Positions 1-7,054 of a stretch of 18,181 nt of DNA are shown here, piece by piece. Source of the DNA: Kiritimatiellia bacterium (GTDB taxonomy: Bacteria; Verrucomicrobiota; Kiritimatiellia; RFP12; UBA1067). The notes under the pieces were generated by a model. That model searched no databases. It saw nothing but the letters and a program-made list of their open reading frames with translations, and was not told the origin of the DNA. Where the stretch lies: the NCBI GenBank assembly GCA_016303225.1, contig JAEDMC010000037.1, forward strand, positions 1 through 18,181. The letters are read 5' to 3'. The position numbers were made by a program, and so were the translations under genes. How positions within the stretch are numbered: position 1 is the stretch's first letter; each line of letters begins with the position of its first letter.

Positions 1-120
1 TTCGACGTCAAGGCCGGCATCCAGCTCGACCCGACGTTCGTCAAGGTCTGCGCGTGGTACGACAACGAGTGGGGCTATTCGAACAAGGTCGTCGAGATGG
101 TCCGCGTCATCGCGAAGTAA
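1..120 (+). CDS. gap: Glyceraldehyde-3-phosphate dehydrogenase, C-terminal end (partial)
   Basis: The window opens inside a reading frame that ends at the TAA at 118-120 and gives the last 39 residues. The C-terminal signature WYDNEWGYSNKVVEM is the standard end of the catalytic domain of phosphorylating GAPDH, which converts glyceraldehyde-3-phosphate, NAD and phosphate to 1,3-bisphosphoglycerate in glycolysis. The nucleotide-binding half and the active-site cysteine lie outside the window. The gene is followed by an inverted repeat and a strong terminator, so it ends its transcription unit and is not co-transcribed with pal. The family call is secure; cofactor preference cannot be judged from this piece. 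Confidence 0.95.
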   Translation, partial: FDVKAGIQLDPTFVKVCAWYDNEWGYSNKVVEMVRVIAK

Positions 121-190
121 AAAGGGAAAGGGGAAAGTGATTAAGTAGGGTGTTACGCTGAACTCTTTCACTTTTCACTAGTCCTTTTTC
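117..190. repeat. Imperfect inverted repeat built of 7-nt words
   Basis: The left side runs in 7-nt steps from 117 to about 144 and includes GGGAAAG twice (124-130, 131-137). The right side runs in 7-nt steps at 163, 170, 177 and 184 with the words CTCTTTC, ACTTTTC, ACTAGTC and CTTTTTC. The arm 119-146 and the reverse complement of 162-189 agree at 20 of 28 positions without gaps, with a 15-nt loop, so the transcript could fold into a long imperfect hairpin. The left arm begins at the gap stop codon. Its role is unknown; it precedes the main terminator. Confidence 0.6.
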
Positions 191-194
191 CTCC

Positions 195-236
195 AAAAAA
201 ACGTCCGCGGGGTATTGTCCCGCGGCGTTTTTTTTG
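195..236 (+). terminator. Rho-independent terminator after gap
   Basis: A perfect 7-bp stem CCGCGGG/CCCGCGG (205-211 with 219-225) is extended by ACG/CGT (201-203 with 226-228) across one unpaired T. It is flanked by an A-run upstream and a run of eight T downstream. The A-run and T-run make it potentially bidirectional. It separates gap from the pal-tat operon. Confidence 0.92.
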
Positions 237-243
237 CTATTAT
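215..243 (+). promoter_or_regulatory. Predicted sigma-70-type promoter for pal operon
   Basis: TTGTCC (215-220) is separated by 17 nt from TATTAT (238-243), and TG at 235-236 makes it an extended -10. The expected start near 250 gives a leader of about 34 nt before the pal ATG. The -35 lies within the loop and right arm of the upstream terminator, so hairpin and promoter share bases. A good ribosome site (AAGGAAGG, 271-278) follows. This is a prediction from motif match only. Confidence 0.5.
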
Positions 244-283
244 ATGCGCGAACGATTTCTAACAATTAATAAGGAAGGATCAA

Positions 284-850
284 ATGAAGTTTTCAACGAT
301 TCTGGCGGTTTTCGCAGTTGGTCTCGCGGTTGCGGCTTCGGGTTGCAAGTATGACAAGGCTGGTAAGGGCGGTGCGGGTGCCGGCGATGACGCCAGAGGT
401 TCCGACATTGACACGCAGGAAATTAATGCCGACAGCGACAATCGTGCCGATACGGGTTCGATTTCCGGCGTGTCCGAGGGCAAGTTCGAGGATCTGTACC
501 CCCGCTGCACCGATGTTGATTTCACGCCGGTGTACTTTGGCTTCGACTCGACGGTCGTTCCGGCTGGTGAGCTTGGCAAGATCGACGCAGTCGCGCAGCA
601 TCTGACGGCGAAGGCTGATCGTGTGGTCGTCATTGAGGGCAACTGCGACGAGCGTGGCTCGAGCGAGTACAACATGGCGCTCGGCGAGAATCGTGCGATC
701 ATCGTCCGCAACTACCTCGTGCAGAGCGGCATCGCGGCCGACCGCATCCAGACGCGCAGCTATGGTGAAGAAAAGCCTGCGGTCGACGGTCATGACGAGA
801 GCGCCTGGGCGAAGAACCGCCGTGGCGAGTTCGCGATTTTCCAGAAGTAA
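284..850 (+). CDS. pal: Peptidoglycan-associated lipoprotein (Pal, OmpA-like domain)
   Basis: This 188-aa lipoprotein has a hydrophobic signal and a lipobox ending in Cys21 (AASGC), so it should be lipid-anchored, normally in the outer membrane. Residues 24-75 are a Gly/Asp-rich linker. The OmpA-like peptidoglycan-binding domain spans about 78-188 and carries the Pal hallmark GNCDERGSSEYN (119-130) followed by ALGENRA (132-138), plus NRRGEF near the end. In the known Tol-Pal complex this domain binds peptidoglycan and TolB, tethering the outer membrane during division. The start ATG follows AAGGAAGG at good spacing. No tolB or tolQRA is in the window; instead the gene lies 3 nt ahead of tatB, which suggests co-transcription. 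Confidence 0.93.
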   Translation: MKFSTILAVFAVGLAVAASGCKYDKAGKGGAGAGDDARGSDIDTQEINADSDNRADTGSISGVSEGKFEDLYPRCTDVDFTPVYFGFDSTVVPAGELGKIDAVAQHLTAKADRVVVIEGNCDERGSSEYNMALGENRAIIVRNYLVQSGIAADRIQTRSYGEEKPAVDGHDESAWAKNRRGEFAIFQK

Positions 851-853
851 TAG

Positions 854-1174
854 ATGGCGCTGGCAATCATCTTTGACAGCGCGGGGGCCGGCGAGTGGTT
901 GGTGCTGCTCGCCGTTCTTCTTGTCGTCATGGGGCCGCAGCGCCTGCCGTCGACTGCGCGCAAGATCGGTGCGTACTATTCGAAGTTCCGTCGCGCGGCG
1001 GAAAGTTTCAAGCGCCAGCTGATGGACATGGATCTTGAGATGGAGCGCGAGTTTCGCAAGGCCGAAGAAGAGGCGAAGGCGGCGGTAGAAATTCCCGATA
1101 TCGGCGAAGAGGGCGCGACGACGGCGGACGGTACGCCGGTGATGCCGGAGACGGAGGCGGGCGATGGCCATTAA
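854..1174 (+). CDS. tatB: Sec-independent translocase protein TatB-like
   Basis: This 106-aa protein has the TatA/B architecture: a short transmembrane helix (about 14-27), a hinge, then an amphipathic helix (about 33-60) and a charged, Glu-rich tail. The hinge reads MGPQRLP, identical over GPQRLP to the hinge of E. coli TatB, and there is a polar Glu (E14) at the start of the membrane segment, so TatB fits better than TatA. In Tat systems TatB with TatC forms the receptor for twin-arginine signal peptides. The start is 3 nt after the pal stop with no clear ribosome site, suggesting translational coupling. It overlaps tatC by 11 nt. A separate TatA gene is not in the window, so either it lies elsewhere or this protein serves both roles. 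Confidence 0.88.
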   Translation: MALAIIFDSAGAGEWLVLLAVLLVVMGPQRLPSTARKIGAYYSKFRRAAESFKRQLMDMDLEMEREFRKAEEEAKAAVEIPDIGEEGATTADGTPVMPETEAGDGH

Positions 1175-1919
1175 TCTCATCAAGAATCCAGACGAGCGGA
1201 ACGATCCGCCGCGTCCGCTTCTTGAGCACCTGCTGGCGCTCCGGGACATGATTGTGTTCGGCGCGGTCGCTTGGGTGGCCTGTGCGACGATTTGCGCGAT
1301 TTGTACGCCGTGGATCATGGCGTGGCTCAAGTCGCCGGCGGGCGAGGACGGGAAGCTTCTGCAGGGCCTCGACCTCACCTCGGGCGTTTCGGCCATCATT
1401 TCGATCGCGGGCTGGGGCGGGACGGCGCTGGCGTTTCCCTTCATCATTTATGCGATTCTGCGCTTCGTCTTCCCTGCGCTCACCAACCGCGAGAAGTTCG
1501 TGATTCTGGCGATCATGATCGTCGGGACGTTCTTCTTTCTCGGCGGCGTGGTGATGGCCTACGAGAAGACGCTGCCGATGATCGTCGTCGCGTTTCAGGC
1601 GATCAACCGATGGGTCGGGTTCGAGATGGAGATCTTGCGCATCGAGAACTACATTTCGATCGTCCTCAAGACGATCATCGCCTTCGGGCTCGTCTTCCAG
1701 CTGCCGCTCATCCTCTTTGTCCTCGGTTGGTTCGGCATCCTCACGTCGAAGGTCTTGCGCGAGAAGCGGCGCGTCGCGATCGTGCTGTCGTTTTTCCTCG
1801 CGATGTTCCTGACGCCCCCGGATCCGATGAGCCAGATCTTCATGGCGGTGCCGCTCAGTCTCCTTTACGAGCTGTCGATCTGGGCGATCTGGCTGAAGGA
1901 GAAAGGCTCGTCCAAATGA
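1164..1919 (+). CDS. tatC: Sec-independent translocase protein TatC
   Basis: This 251-aa polytopic inner-membrane protein has about six membrane spans. Family landmarks are the N-terminal cytoplasmic segment PLLEHLLALRDM (18-29), FPALTNRE (103-110) containing the equivalent of the conserved loop Glu (E110), and LTPPDPMSQ (216-224). TatC binds the twin-arginine signal and builds the Tat pore with TatA/B. By eye-alignment to E. coli TatC, the N-terminal Glu15 is Ala25 here and the membrane Glu170 is Gln179 (FQLP instead of FEVP). The ATG at 1164 lies inside the tatB end and follows GGAGG (1153-1157) at 6 nt. The stop overlaps the next ATG as ATGA. Confidence 0.93.
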   Translation: MAINLIKNPDERNDPPRPLLEHLLALRDMIVFGAVAWVACATICAICTPWIMAWLKSPAGEDGKLLQGLDLTSGVSAIISIAGWGGTALAFPFIIYAILRFVFPALTNREKFVILAIMIVGTFFFLGGVVMAYEKTLPMIVVAFQAINRWVGFEMEILRIENYISIVLKTIIAFGLVFQLPLILFVLGWFGILTSKVLREKRRVAIVLSFFLAMFLTPPDPMSQIFMAVPLSLLYELSIWAIWLKEKGSSK

Positions 1920-3229
1920 AGAGCCGCTTCTCGCTGGCCTTCGGTTTTATCGCGCTGATCATCATCGGCGCGATTGTGCTTTCTTCGCCTTGGGCGCGCA
2001 CGGCCGGGACGTGGGGGGGCTGGTCCGACGCGGCCTTCACCGCCTGTTCGGCCGTCTGTGTGACGGGCCTTTCGGTCGTGGACATCGGGACGACCTTCAC
2101 GACCGGCGGACAGATCGCGCTCATCGTCCTCGTGGAGCTCGGGGCCCTCGGCCTCATGGCGGTCGGCACGTTCCTCCTGGTGGCGATCGGCCGTCGGCTC
2201 TCCTATGCGCGCGAGTTCTCGCTGATGAACGCCTACGGCGTCGCGGAGGTCCGCGGCGTCCGCGGGCTGCTGACGTGGGTCATCGGCTCGACGCTCGTGA
2301 TCGAGGCCGTGGGGGCGGGGCTGCTCTACTACCGCTTCCACGACTGGTACCTCGCGATCTTCTTTTCGGTGATGAGCTTCTGCAACGCCGGGTTCAGCCT
2401 TTACGCCGACTCGCTCGCCAAGTTTGCGGCGGATCCCTTCGTCCTGGGGGTGCTGGCGCTGGAGACGATTCTCGGCGGCATCGGGTTCCTCGTCATCTAC
2501 AACCTCTGCACCTTCAAGTTCCTCCGCCGCAAGTCCGGCGCGAAGGGGCGCCTCTCGCTGCACAGCTCGATCGTGCTGAAGTTCTCGCTCGGGTTGATCG
2601 TGATCGCGTTCGCCGTCTTCCTGGTGTCGGAATGGAACTGGGCGCTGAAGGAGTATGCCTGGGGGCAAAAGCTCTGGGTCGCGCTCTACCAGGCGGTGAC
2701 GCCGCGCTCGTGCGGCTTTACGGTCATTCCGCTCGAGAACCTCCGCCTCTCGACAATCGGACTCTACGAGGGGCTGATGTTCATCGGCGGCGCGCCGGGC
2801 TCCGTAGCGGCCGGCATCAAAGTGACGACGCTGGCGGTCCTGGTCTGCACGATTCTCGCGATGTGCCGCGGTGAGTCGGAGACGGTGATTTCCAACCGGG
2901 TCATCTCCTATGATGTCGTCCGCGAGTCGATCGTCATCGTGGTGGCGCTGCTGATTCTGGAAAACGTCGTGTACGGGCTGCTGCTCGCGACCGAGCCGAA
3001 CGCCGAGGCGTCGAGCCTCCGGCTCGGCTTCGAGGCGATTTCGGCGATCACGACGACGGGGCTCTCGATCGGCGACACGACGGCCAACCTGTCTCCCGTC
3101 GGACGTGTCGTCATCATGTGCGCGATGTTCCTCGGACGTCTCGGCGCGCTGACGGTCGTCCTGATGATCGGTTCGCGCGAATCGAAGCGCCTTGTCCGGT
3201 ATCCGAGCGAAGAACTTGTTGTAGGATAG
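1916..3229 (+). CDS. ktrB: KtrB/TrkH-family potassium uptake membrane subunit
   Basis: This 437-aa membrane protein shows the four pore-loop repeats of the TrkH/KtrB/HKT superfamily: CVTGLS (48-53), CNAGFS (156-161), RSCGFT (264-269) and TTTGLS (379-384), each with the central filter glycine. The intramembrane loop GGAPGSVAAGIK (291-302) matches the gating-loop motif GGxPGSxxxGIK. Length is nearer KtrB (about 450) than TrkH (about 480). The family imports potassium, often with sodium, under control of a cytoplasmic RCK subunit (KtrA/TrkA); none is encoded in this window. The start is set by the ATGA overlap with the tatC stop. The same frame is open far upstream, but that part lies inside tatC. 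Confidence 0.9.
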   Translation: MKSRFSLAFGFIALIIIGAIVLSSPWARTAGTWGGWSDAAFTACSAVCVTGLSVVDIGTTFTTGGQIALIVLVELGALGLMAVGTFLLVAIGRRLSYAREFSLMNAYGVAEVRGVRGLLTWVIGSTLVIEAVGAGLLYYRFHDWYLAIFFSVMSFCNAGFSLYADSLAKFAADPFVLGVLALETILGGIGFLVIYNLCTFKFLRRKSGAKGRLSLHSSIVLKFSLGLIVIAFAVFLVSEWNWALKEYAWGQKLWVALYQAVTPRSCGFTVIPLENLRLSTIGLYEGLMFIGGAPGSVAAGIKVTTLAVLVCTILAMCRGESETVISNRVISYDVVRESIVIVVALLILENVVYGLLLATEPNAEASSLRLGFEAISAITTTGLSIGDTTANLSPVGRVVIMCAMFLGRLGALTVVLMIGSRESKRLVRYPSEELVVG

Positions 3230-3234
3230 AAGCC

Positions 3235-4215
3235 ATGAAGAACTCCATCGCATTTTGCGGCAACATCATCACCGACCAGATCAAAATGATTCCGCGCTGG
3301 CCGGACAGGGGAATGCTCGTGCCGATCTCGTCCGTGAAGCGTGCGGTCGGCGGCTCCGTGAGCAACACGGCGATCGACCTGAAGACGCTCGATCCCTCGG
3401 TCGCGGTGAAGGCCGTCGGCAAGGTCGGGACGGACGACAACGGCGAGTTCGCCGTGAAATTCCTTGCGTCGAAGGGCGTCGACTGTTCCGCTGTGATGCG
3501 CACGGACGAGCGTCCGACCTCGTTTACGGACGTGATGACGGTCGAGTCGACCGGGGAGCGGACGTTCTTCAACCTGCACGGAGCCGACTCGACGCTCGTC
3601 CCCGACGACATCGACGTCGCGGCGCTCGACTGCGAGATCTTCCATTTCGGCTACCTTCTGCTTCTTGACGGCATGGACGCTCCTGACGACGAGTACGGCA
3701 CGAAGGCCGCGCGGCTTCTTGCGAAGGTGCAGTCCGCCGGCATCAAGACATCCGTCGACATCGTGAGCGAACAGTCCGACCGTTTCGCGCGCATCGTTCG
3801 TCCCGCGCTCAGGTACTGCGACTACTGCATCATCAACGAGGTCGAGGGCGCGATGGCGACCGGACGGAAGCCGGACGACCTGCGGGGCATTTGCGACGGG
3901 CTCTTCGAGCTGGGCGTGAAGGAGCGCGTCGTCGTGCACTGTCCAGATGTCGGCGTGACGATGGGGAGGGACGGAGAATTCGTCCGCGTCGGTTCGCTGA
4001 AGCTGCCCGACGGATGGATCAAGGGTTCGGTCGGCGCGGGTGACGCCTTCTGCGCCGGTTCGCTTTATGCGCTTCTGAAGGGGATGGATCCCGAGGCCCT
4101 CCTACGGCTCGGGTCCTGTTCGGCGGCGATGAATCTCGCCGTTTCCGACGCGGTCAGCGGTGCGAAATCCTATGCCGAGACGATGGCGCTTGACGGAAGG
4201 TTTGCCAGACGATGA
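3235..4215 (+). CDS. PfkB-family carbohydrate kinase
   Basis: This 326-aa cytoplasmic protein belongs to the ribokinase/PfkB family, which uses ATP to phosphorylate sugars or nucleosides. Visible signatures are the N-terminal GNIITD, the GGSVSNTAID element (39-48, PfkB signature 1) and GSVGAGDAFCAG (264-275, signature 2). Signature 2 holds the anion hole GAGD with catalytic Asp270. The usual DTxGAGD is GSVGAGD here, so the leading Asp-Thr is replaced. The substrate cannot be read from sequence; adenosine, ribose, fructose and other hexose kinases are all possible. The ATG lies 5 nt after the ktrB stop, and the end overlaps the next gene as ATGA. The frame is open upstream of 3235, but that part lies within ktrB. 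Confidence 0.85.
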   Translation: MKNSIAFCGNIITDQIKMIPRWPDRGMLVPISSVKRAVGGSVSNTAIDLKTLDPSVAVKAVGKVGTDDNGEFAVKFLASKGVDCSAVMRTDERPTSFTDVMTVESTGERTFFNLHGADSTLVPDDIDVAALDCEIFHFGYLLLLDGMDAPDDEYGTKAARLLAKVQSAGIKTSVDIVSEQSDRFARIVRPALRYCDYCIINEVEGAMATGRKPDDLRGICDGLFELGVKERVVVHCPDVGVTMGRDGEFVRVGSLKLPDGWIKGSVGAGDAFCAGSLYALLKGMDPEALLRLGSCSAAMNLAVSDAVSGAKSYAETMALDGRFARR

Positions 4216-5771
4216 AAGACATGTTCGAACAGCCGTTGTTCCCGCCGCCCGGGCGAACCGCCCGCGAGGACACCGCGGCGGTGATGAAGTTCTACAAGCT
4301 GCCGAAGGCCTTCCCGAGGGAAGTCCTGGACGAGGCTGCGAGGGTCAAGGACCTGATGCGCGAGACGAAAGACGCGAAGCGCCTGGACCTGAGGAAGAAA
4401 TTCATCTTCACCTGCGATCCGGTGACGGCGCGCGACTACGACGATGCGCTGAGTCTCGAGACCGACCGCAGGGGGAACCGCATTCTCGGCGTGCATATCG
4501 CTGACGTTTCGCATTACGTGCGGCCGGGAAGCGCCATCGACCGCGAGGCGTACAAGCGCTCGACGAGCGTCTATTTCTGCGACCGCGTCGTGCCGATGCT
4601 TCCGGAGGAGCTCTGTAACGGCGTCTGCTCGCTCGTGCCGAACGAGGACCGGCTCGCGTTCTCGGTCTTCATGACGTTTGACAGGAACGGCGAGATGGTC
4701 AAGCGTGAATTCGCGAAGTCGGTCATCCGGTCGAAGGCGAGATTCACTTATGAGCAGGTGATGACGCTGATTTCTGGTGATGCTAGAAGTTCTAGATTTT
4801 CTAGGACTTCTAGAGAAGCTAGAACCATTCTTGCGATCAACGAGCTCGCGCAGCAGTTGCGGACGAAGCGGTTTGACGCGGGGGCGCTGGACCTGGAGGT
4901 CCCCGAGGCCGAGGTGATCCTCGACCGCAACGGCGAGATGACGGGTCTCGTGACGCGTCCCTACGACGAGTCGCATCAGATGATCGAGGAGTGCATGGTC
5001 GCGGCGAACGAGGCGGTTGCGAAGGAGCTGTGGACGCGCGGGGTAAAGATCCTCTCGCGCCTGCACGAACCGCCGGATCCGGAGAAGATCCTGCTGCTCC
5101 GTTCCGAGCTGCGGGGCCTTGGCGTCAAGATGGGCAATATCGAGAATCCGAAGGTGTTCGCGCAGTTCCTGAAGTCCATCAAGAGGAATCCGCTCTATCC
5201 GACGCTGTCGACGATGATCCTCCGGTCGATGAAGAAGGCGGTCTACGACTCGTCGACCATCGGACATTTCGGACTCGCGAAGAAGTACTATGCGCACTTC
5301 ACTTCGCCGATTCGTCGTTATCCCGACCTGACGCTCCATCGCCAGCTCGCGGCGTACCTGGAGAATCCGTCGAAGGCGAAGGTTCCTCCGAAGCTGTTGG
5401 CGAAATGGGCCGAGCATACGAGCGAGCGGGAGGAGATTGCGACGGAAGCCGAACGCGGACTTCTGGAGATCAAGAAGTTCCGGCTGATGGAGGACCAGCT
5501 CAATTCGCGGCAGATTCTCGACTATGACGCCGTGATCGTGAAGTGCACCCCGTTCGGGTGCTTCGTCGAGATTCCCGAACTGGCGGTCTCGGGACTTGTC
5601 CACGTCTCGCTGCTTTCACGCAAGTTCGTGAAGTTCAACGAGTCCGACCAATCGCTTTCCGCCTACGGCGGCGGCAGCTGGCACATCGGCGACCGGATGA
5701 AGGTCCATGTCGCCAAAGTCGATTTCAAGCAAAGGAGGATAGACTTCGTACCATGTGCACATCGTCGCTGA
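4212..5771 (+). CDS. rnr: Ribonuclease R/II-type 3'-5' exoribonuclease, short form
   Basis: This 519-aa RNB-family exonuclease should degrade RNA hydrolytically from the 3' end in the cytoplasm. The catalytic run is DPVTARDYDDAL (69-80), giving the four metal-binding aspartates D69, D75, D77 and D78. The RNase R-type motif HFTSPIRRYPDL lies near residue 365, and an S1 RNA-binding domain fills the last 80 or so residues (FGCFVEIPE, SGLVHVSLLS). The protein begins only about 60 residues before the RNB core, so the N-terminal cold-shock domains of classical RNase R (700-800 aa) are missing. Residues 191-205 are an in-frame repeat, ARS SRF SRT SRE ART, in the linker before the helix ELAQQLRTKR. 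The start overlaps the kinase stop as ATGA. Confidence 0.88.
   Translation: MKDMFEQPLFPPPGRTAREDTAAVMKFYKLPKAFPREVLDEAARVKDLMRETKDAKRLDLRKKFIFTCDPVTARDYDDALSLETDRRGNRILGVHIADVSHYVRPGSAIDREAYKRSTSVYFCDRVVPMLPEELCNGVCSLVPNEDRLAFSVFMTFDRNGEMVKREFAKSVIRSKARFTYEQVMTLISGDARSSRFSRTSREARTILAINELAQQLRTKRFDAGALDLEVPEAEVILDRNGEMTGLVTRPYDESHQMIEECMVAANEAVAKELWTRGVKILSRLHEPPDPEKILLLRSELRGLGVKMGNIENPKVFAQFLKSIKRNPLYPTLSTMILRSMKKAVYDSSTIGHFGLAKKYYAHFTSPIRRYPDLTLHRQLAAYLENPSKAKVPPKLLAKWAEHTSEREEIATEAERGLLEIKKFRLMEDQLNSRQILDYDAVIVKCTPFGCFVEIPELAVSGLVHVSLLSRKFVKFNESDQSLSAYGGGSWHIGDRMKVHVAKVDFKQRRIDFVPCAHRR
4782..4826 (+). repeat. 9-nt tandem repeat with CTAG core, in frame inside rnr
   Basis: CTAG occurs at 4783, 4792, 4801, 4810 and 4819, exactly every 9 nt, within TCTAGA-like words. 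Because 9 is three codons, the tract encodes five (S/A)-R-x tripeptides (residues 191-205). Five evenly spaced CTAG sites in 41 nt contrast sharply with the GC-rich flanking code, and the tract uses AGA/AGG arginine codons where neighbouring sequence prefers CGN. Confidence 0.85.
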
Positions 5772-7045
5772 TTCTGCTGGCCGCGCTCGATCTGGGCGCG
5801 CTCTTCTCGAACAAGGACGCCTGGACGGGGAAGGCCGAGTTCTTCGCTGTCGAGCATGCGAAGGAGGGTTTCTCCTTCGCGAGCGAAGACCGCAATATCG
5901 TCAACTGCCTGAAGCACGACACCTGTACGTGGCACGGGCTCAAGGTCTGGGAGACGAAAGTCTACTTCGACAAGGGCGGCGAGGACGAGAAGGTCTTGCG
6001 CGTGGAGCTGTCGCTCTACAACCGCGGGGATGCGAAGGACGAGACGATGGACGTCGCCGCGCTGAAGGAGGCGATCGCCAAGGTCGCCGAGGAGATTGAT
6101 CCGGCGGACAAGACGAAGCCCGAGAAGACGTCCCAGCCGAACGGCACGGTGCGCTATCGCCGCGCGTTCGCAAAGGCCGATCCGGCGGCCGAGCTCGTCT
6201 GGGGACTCTCCGCGGCGGATTCGCAGAAGAACCGGAGCGTCGACTACCTGCGGCTCACGCTGACGCCCAAGGGCGCGGTCAAGGCGAAGGTCGGCGCGCT
6301 GGCGAAGCGGGCGACCGGGAAGGCGGGCAAGGCGAAGATCAAGGACAACGTCACGAAGAGTCCGAACGGCGACGTCTACATTGATAACGTGCCGATGGTG
6401 GACCAGGGACAGAAGGGCTATTGCGCCGCGGCGGTGTCGGAGCGCGTGCTCCGCTACTATGGCAACGCGGTCGACGAGCACGAGATCGCGCAGCTGGCAG
6501 GAACGACGGCCGAGGGCGGTACGAGCGTCGACGCGATGCGGGAGGTCGTGAGGACCGTCGGACAGAAGAAGGGGCTGGGCTATCAGACCGTTGTCTCCAT
6601 GGCCGCCGGCATCGGCGACCTCGAGGACGAGATCGAGAAGTACAACAAGGCGGCGAAGGTCGAGAAGAAGCCGGCGCTGTCGATGGCGCAGTTTACGAGA
6701 GGCAACATGATCTACGTCAACGAGATCCGCGAGGCGATGGATCCGAAGGTCGTCTACCGCATGCGGCAAAAGGACGCGAGGCTCAAGAAGTTCTCCGCTG
6801 GCGTTCACCAACAGGTGAATGCCGGCATCCCCGTCTTCTGGGGCGTGACTCTCGGCATCTTCCCCGAGAAGGGCGTGAACCCGCAGTCGCGGGGCGGACA
6901 CATGCGGCTCATCATCGGCTACAACGACAAGAAGAAGGAAATCCTCTTCACCGACACCTGGGGCGAGGGCCACGAACTGAAGCGCATGCCGGAGGACTGG
7001 GCCTTCGCCATCACCCACGACGCTTTCTTCTTGAAGCCAAGATAA
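5753..7045 (+). CDS. Probable secreted C39-like cysteine peptidase
   Basis: This 430-aa protein has a C-terminal papain-like domain of the C39 type. VPMVDQGQKGYCAAA (213-227) supplies the oxyanion Gln218 and nucleophile Cys224, followed by the family's RVLRYYG. GGHMRLIIGYN (381-391) supplies His383, and FTDTWG (399-404) supplies the third catalytic acid, Asp401. The N-terminus has a short hydrophobic stretch (about 6-17) that could be a signal peptide, although it lacks the usual basic residue. Residues about 27-200 are a domain I do not recognise. The ATG lies 19 nt inside the rnr end, and AAAGGAGG (5731-5738) lies 14 nt upstream, wider than usual. The substrate is unknown. Peptidase family is fairly sure; secretion is an inference. 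Confidence 0.72.
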   Translation: MCTSSLILLAALDLGALFSNKDAWTGKAEFFAVEHAKEGFSFASEDRNIVNCLKHDTCTWHGLKVWETKVYFDKGGEDEKVLRVELSLYNRGDAKDETMDVAALKEAIAKVAEEIDPADKTKPEKTSQPNGTVRYRRAFAKADPAAELVWGLSAADSQKNRSVDYLRLTLTPKGAVKAKVGALAKRATGKAGKAKIKDNVTKSPNGDVYIDNVPMVDQGQKGYCAAAVSERVLRYYGNAVDEHEIAQLAGTTAEGGTSVDAMREVVRTVGQKKGLGYQTVVSMAAGIGDLEDEIEKYNKAAKVEKKPALSMAQFTRGNMIYVNEIREAMDPKVVYRMRQKDARLKKFSAGVHQQVNAGIPVFWGVTLGIFPEKGVNPQSRGGHMRLIIGYNDKKKEILFTDTWGEGHELKRMPEDWAFAITHDAFFLKPR

Positions 7046-7054
7046 GGAGAGACC

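Noticed and set aside
854..1174. The small membrane protein as TatA
   Set aside because: The hinge MGPQRLP and the polar Glu at the start of the helix match TatB better than the FGPKKLP-type hinge of TatA, although a dual-function protein cannot be excluded.
1271..1915. Upstream in-frame extension of the potassium transporter
   Set aside because: It overlaps tatC in another frame and translates to low-quality Arg/Asp-rich sequence. The ATG at 1916, coupled to the tatC stop, gives the normal KtrB N-terminus.
3214..3234. TAGGAT placed 7 nt before the ATG at 3235 as a third leaderless promoter
   Set aside because: It matches only four of six bases, lacks a properly spaced TG element and lies within a tight operon with AGGA available as a ribosome site.
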